Shown here: positions 63,662-64,000 of the stretch, piece by piece
Position numbering within the stretch: the first letter of the stretch is position 1
Layout of the letters: every line of letters begins with the position of its first letter
Origin: Lentzea sp. NEAU-D7
GTDB lineage: Bacteria; Actinomycetota; Actinomycetes; Mycobacteriales; Pseudonocardiaceae
Reading direction: 5' to 3'
Assembly (NCBI RefSeq): GCF_026242055.1
Contig: NZ_JAPJDL010000002.1
Span: 434,001 to 498,000, forward strand
Length of the DNA stretch: 64,000 bases
Notes under the pieces: generated by a model
The model's database searches: none
Seen by the model: the letters and a program-made list of their open reading frames with translations, nothing else
What the model was told of the DNA's origin: nothing
Made by a program: the position numbers and the translations under genes

Positions 63662-64000
63662 GTGGCAAGTCCGTTCCGGTGGGTCGCTGAACGCCGGGAA
63701 CGCGGCAGGCGCCGTCGGGGCAACGCCGACGGCACGATGTCGCTCAAAGAGCACCTCTACGAGCTGAGGTACCGGCTCGGCCTCGCGATGCTGGTCATCA
63801 GCGTGGGTGCCATCTTCGGTTTCATCTGGTTCCAGGTGCGGCTCGGCCCGATCCCGTCACTCGGGGACATCCTGACGGGGCCGTACTGCCAGCCGGACCT
63901 GGAGAAGTACCGCGCGAAGATCACCAACAACGGTGAGTGCGCGTTGTTGCAGACCGAGCCGTTCGAGATCTTCCTCGTGCAGCTGCAGGTCGGTGCGGCG
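63662..64000 (+). CDS. tatC: Sec-independent protein translocase TatC (5' part, cut by window end)
   Basis: The first 113 residues of TatC, open at the window end. After a basic N-terminal extension, MSLKEHLYELRYRLGLAMLV is the conserved cytoplasmic start and first helix (SLxEHLxELRxRL), followed by a short loop and the start of the external region ending EPFEIFLVQLQVG. A GTG at 63662 is used; the internal ATG at 63737 is an alternative that would remove the extension. TatC recognises twin-arginine signal peptides and works with TatA. Confidence 0.93.
   Translation, partial: MASPFRWVAERRERGRRRRGNADGTMSLKEHLYELRYRLGLAMLVISVGAIFGFIWFQVRLGPIPSLGDILTGPYCQPDLEKYRAKITNNGECALLQTEPFEIFLVQLQVGAA

Overview
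The window is a high-GC actinomycete chromosome segment, most likely from the Pseudonocardiales (Lentzea / Lechevalieria / Saccharothrix type). It carries the conserved actinobacterial run metH, hisE-hisG, RecB-like nuclease, M50 protease, trmI, arc, dop, pup, prcB-prcA, pafA, pafB-pafC, tatA-tatC, in the same relative order as in mycobacteria. Starts are often GTG and coupled genes overlap by ATGA or GTGA. No tRNA, rRNA, CRISPR array, insertion sequence or integrase was recognised.

Layout. 0-9 kb: the 3' part of metH and a HAD phosphatase; a cobalt uptake pair cbtB-cbtA behind a cobalamin riboswitch; a FhuF-like Fe-S protein; hisE-hisG; a phosphoribosyltransferase; a thioesterase and a RecB-like nuclease. 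9-15 kb: M50 protease, trmI, two tandem paralogous Gln/Pro/Gly-rich membrane proteins, then the proteasomal ATPase arc. 15-24 kb: an accessory block with a two-component system, an ABC exporter, a secreted GH5 cellulase, an aldo/keto reductase, a Nudix hydrolase and an FtsX-type permease. 24-27.7 kb: dop, pup, prcB, prcA. 27.7-37 kb: a second accessory block with a PadR regulator and an apparent ABC remnant, a GNAT enzyme, a MarR regulator with paired operator-like repeats, a glycerol operon (iclR/gylR-glpK-glpD) with two identical-type palindromes, and a PAP2/diacylglycerol-kinase fusion. 37-38.4 kb: pafA.

38.5-58.4 kb is a complete-looking indolocarbazole cluster of the staurosporine type. 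On the minus strand staO, staD, staP, staMA, staJ, staK, staI, staE, staMB and staC form one long, mostly overlapping operon. staG and staN are divergent, followed by a large LuxR (LAL) regulator. Predicted logic: StaO and StaD turn two tryptophans into chromopyrrolic acid. StaP and StaC make the aglycone, and StaC carries the residues expected for a K252c-forming enzyme. StaJ, StaI, StaE and StaK build a TDP-L-ristosamine-like sugar. StaG makes the first C-N bond and the P450 StaN the second. Two methyltransferases finish N- and O-methylation. The genes for the first two dTDP-glucose steps (staA and staB elsewhere) are not here.

58.5-64 kb: an exported BNR/Ycf48-like protein, a uridine-kinase-like protein and a dehalogenase-family hydrolase. 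The core run then resumes with pafB, pafC, a small membrane protein, tatA and the start of tatC. The main surprise is that the staurosporine-type cluster sits inside the Pup-proteasome locus, separating pafA from pafBC.
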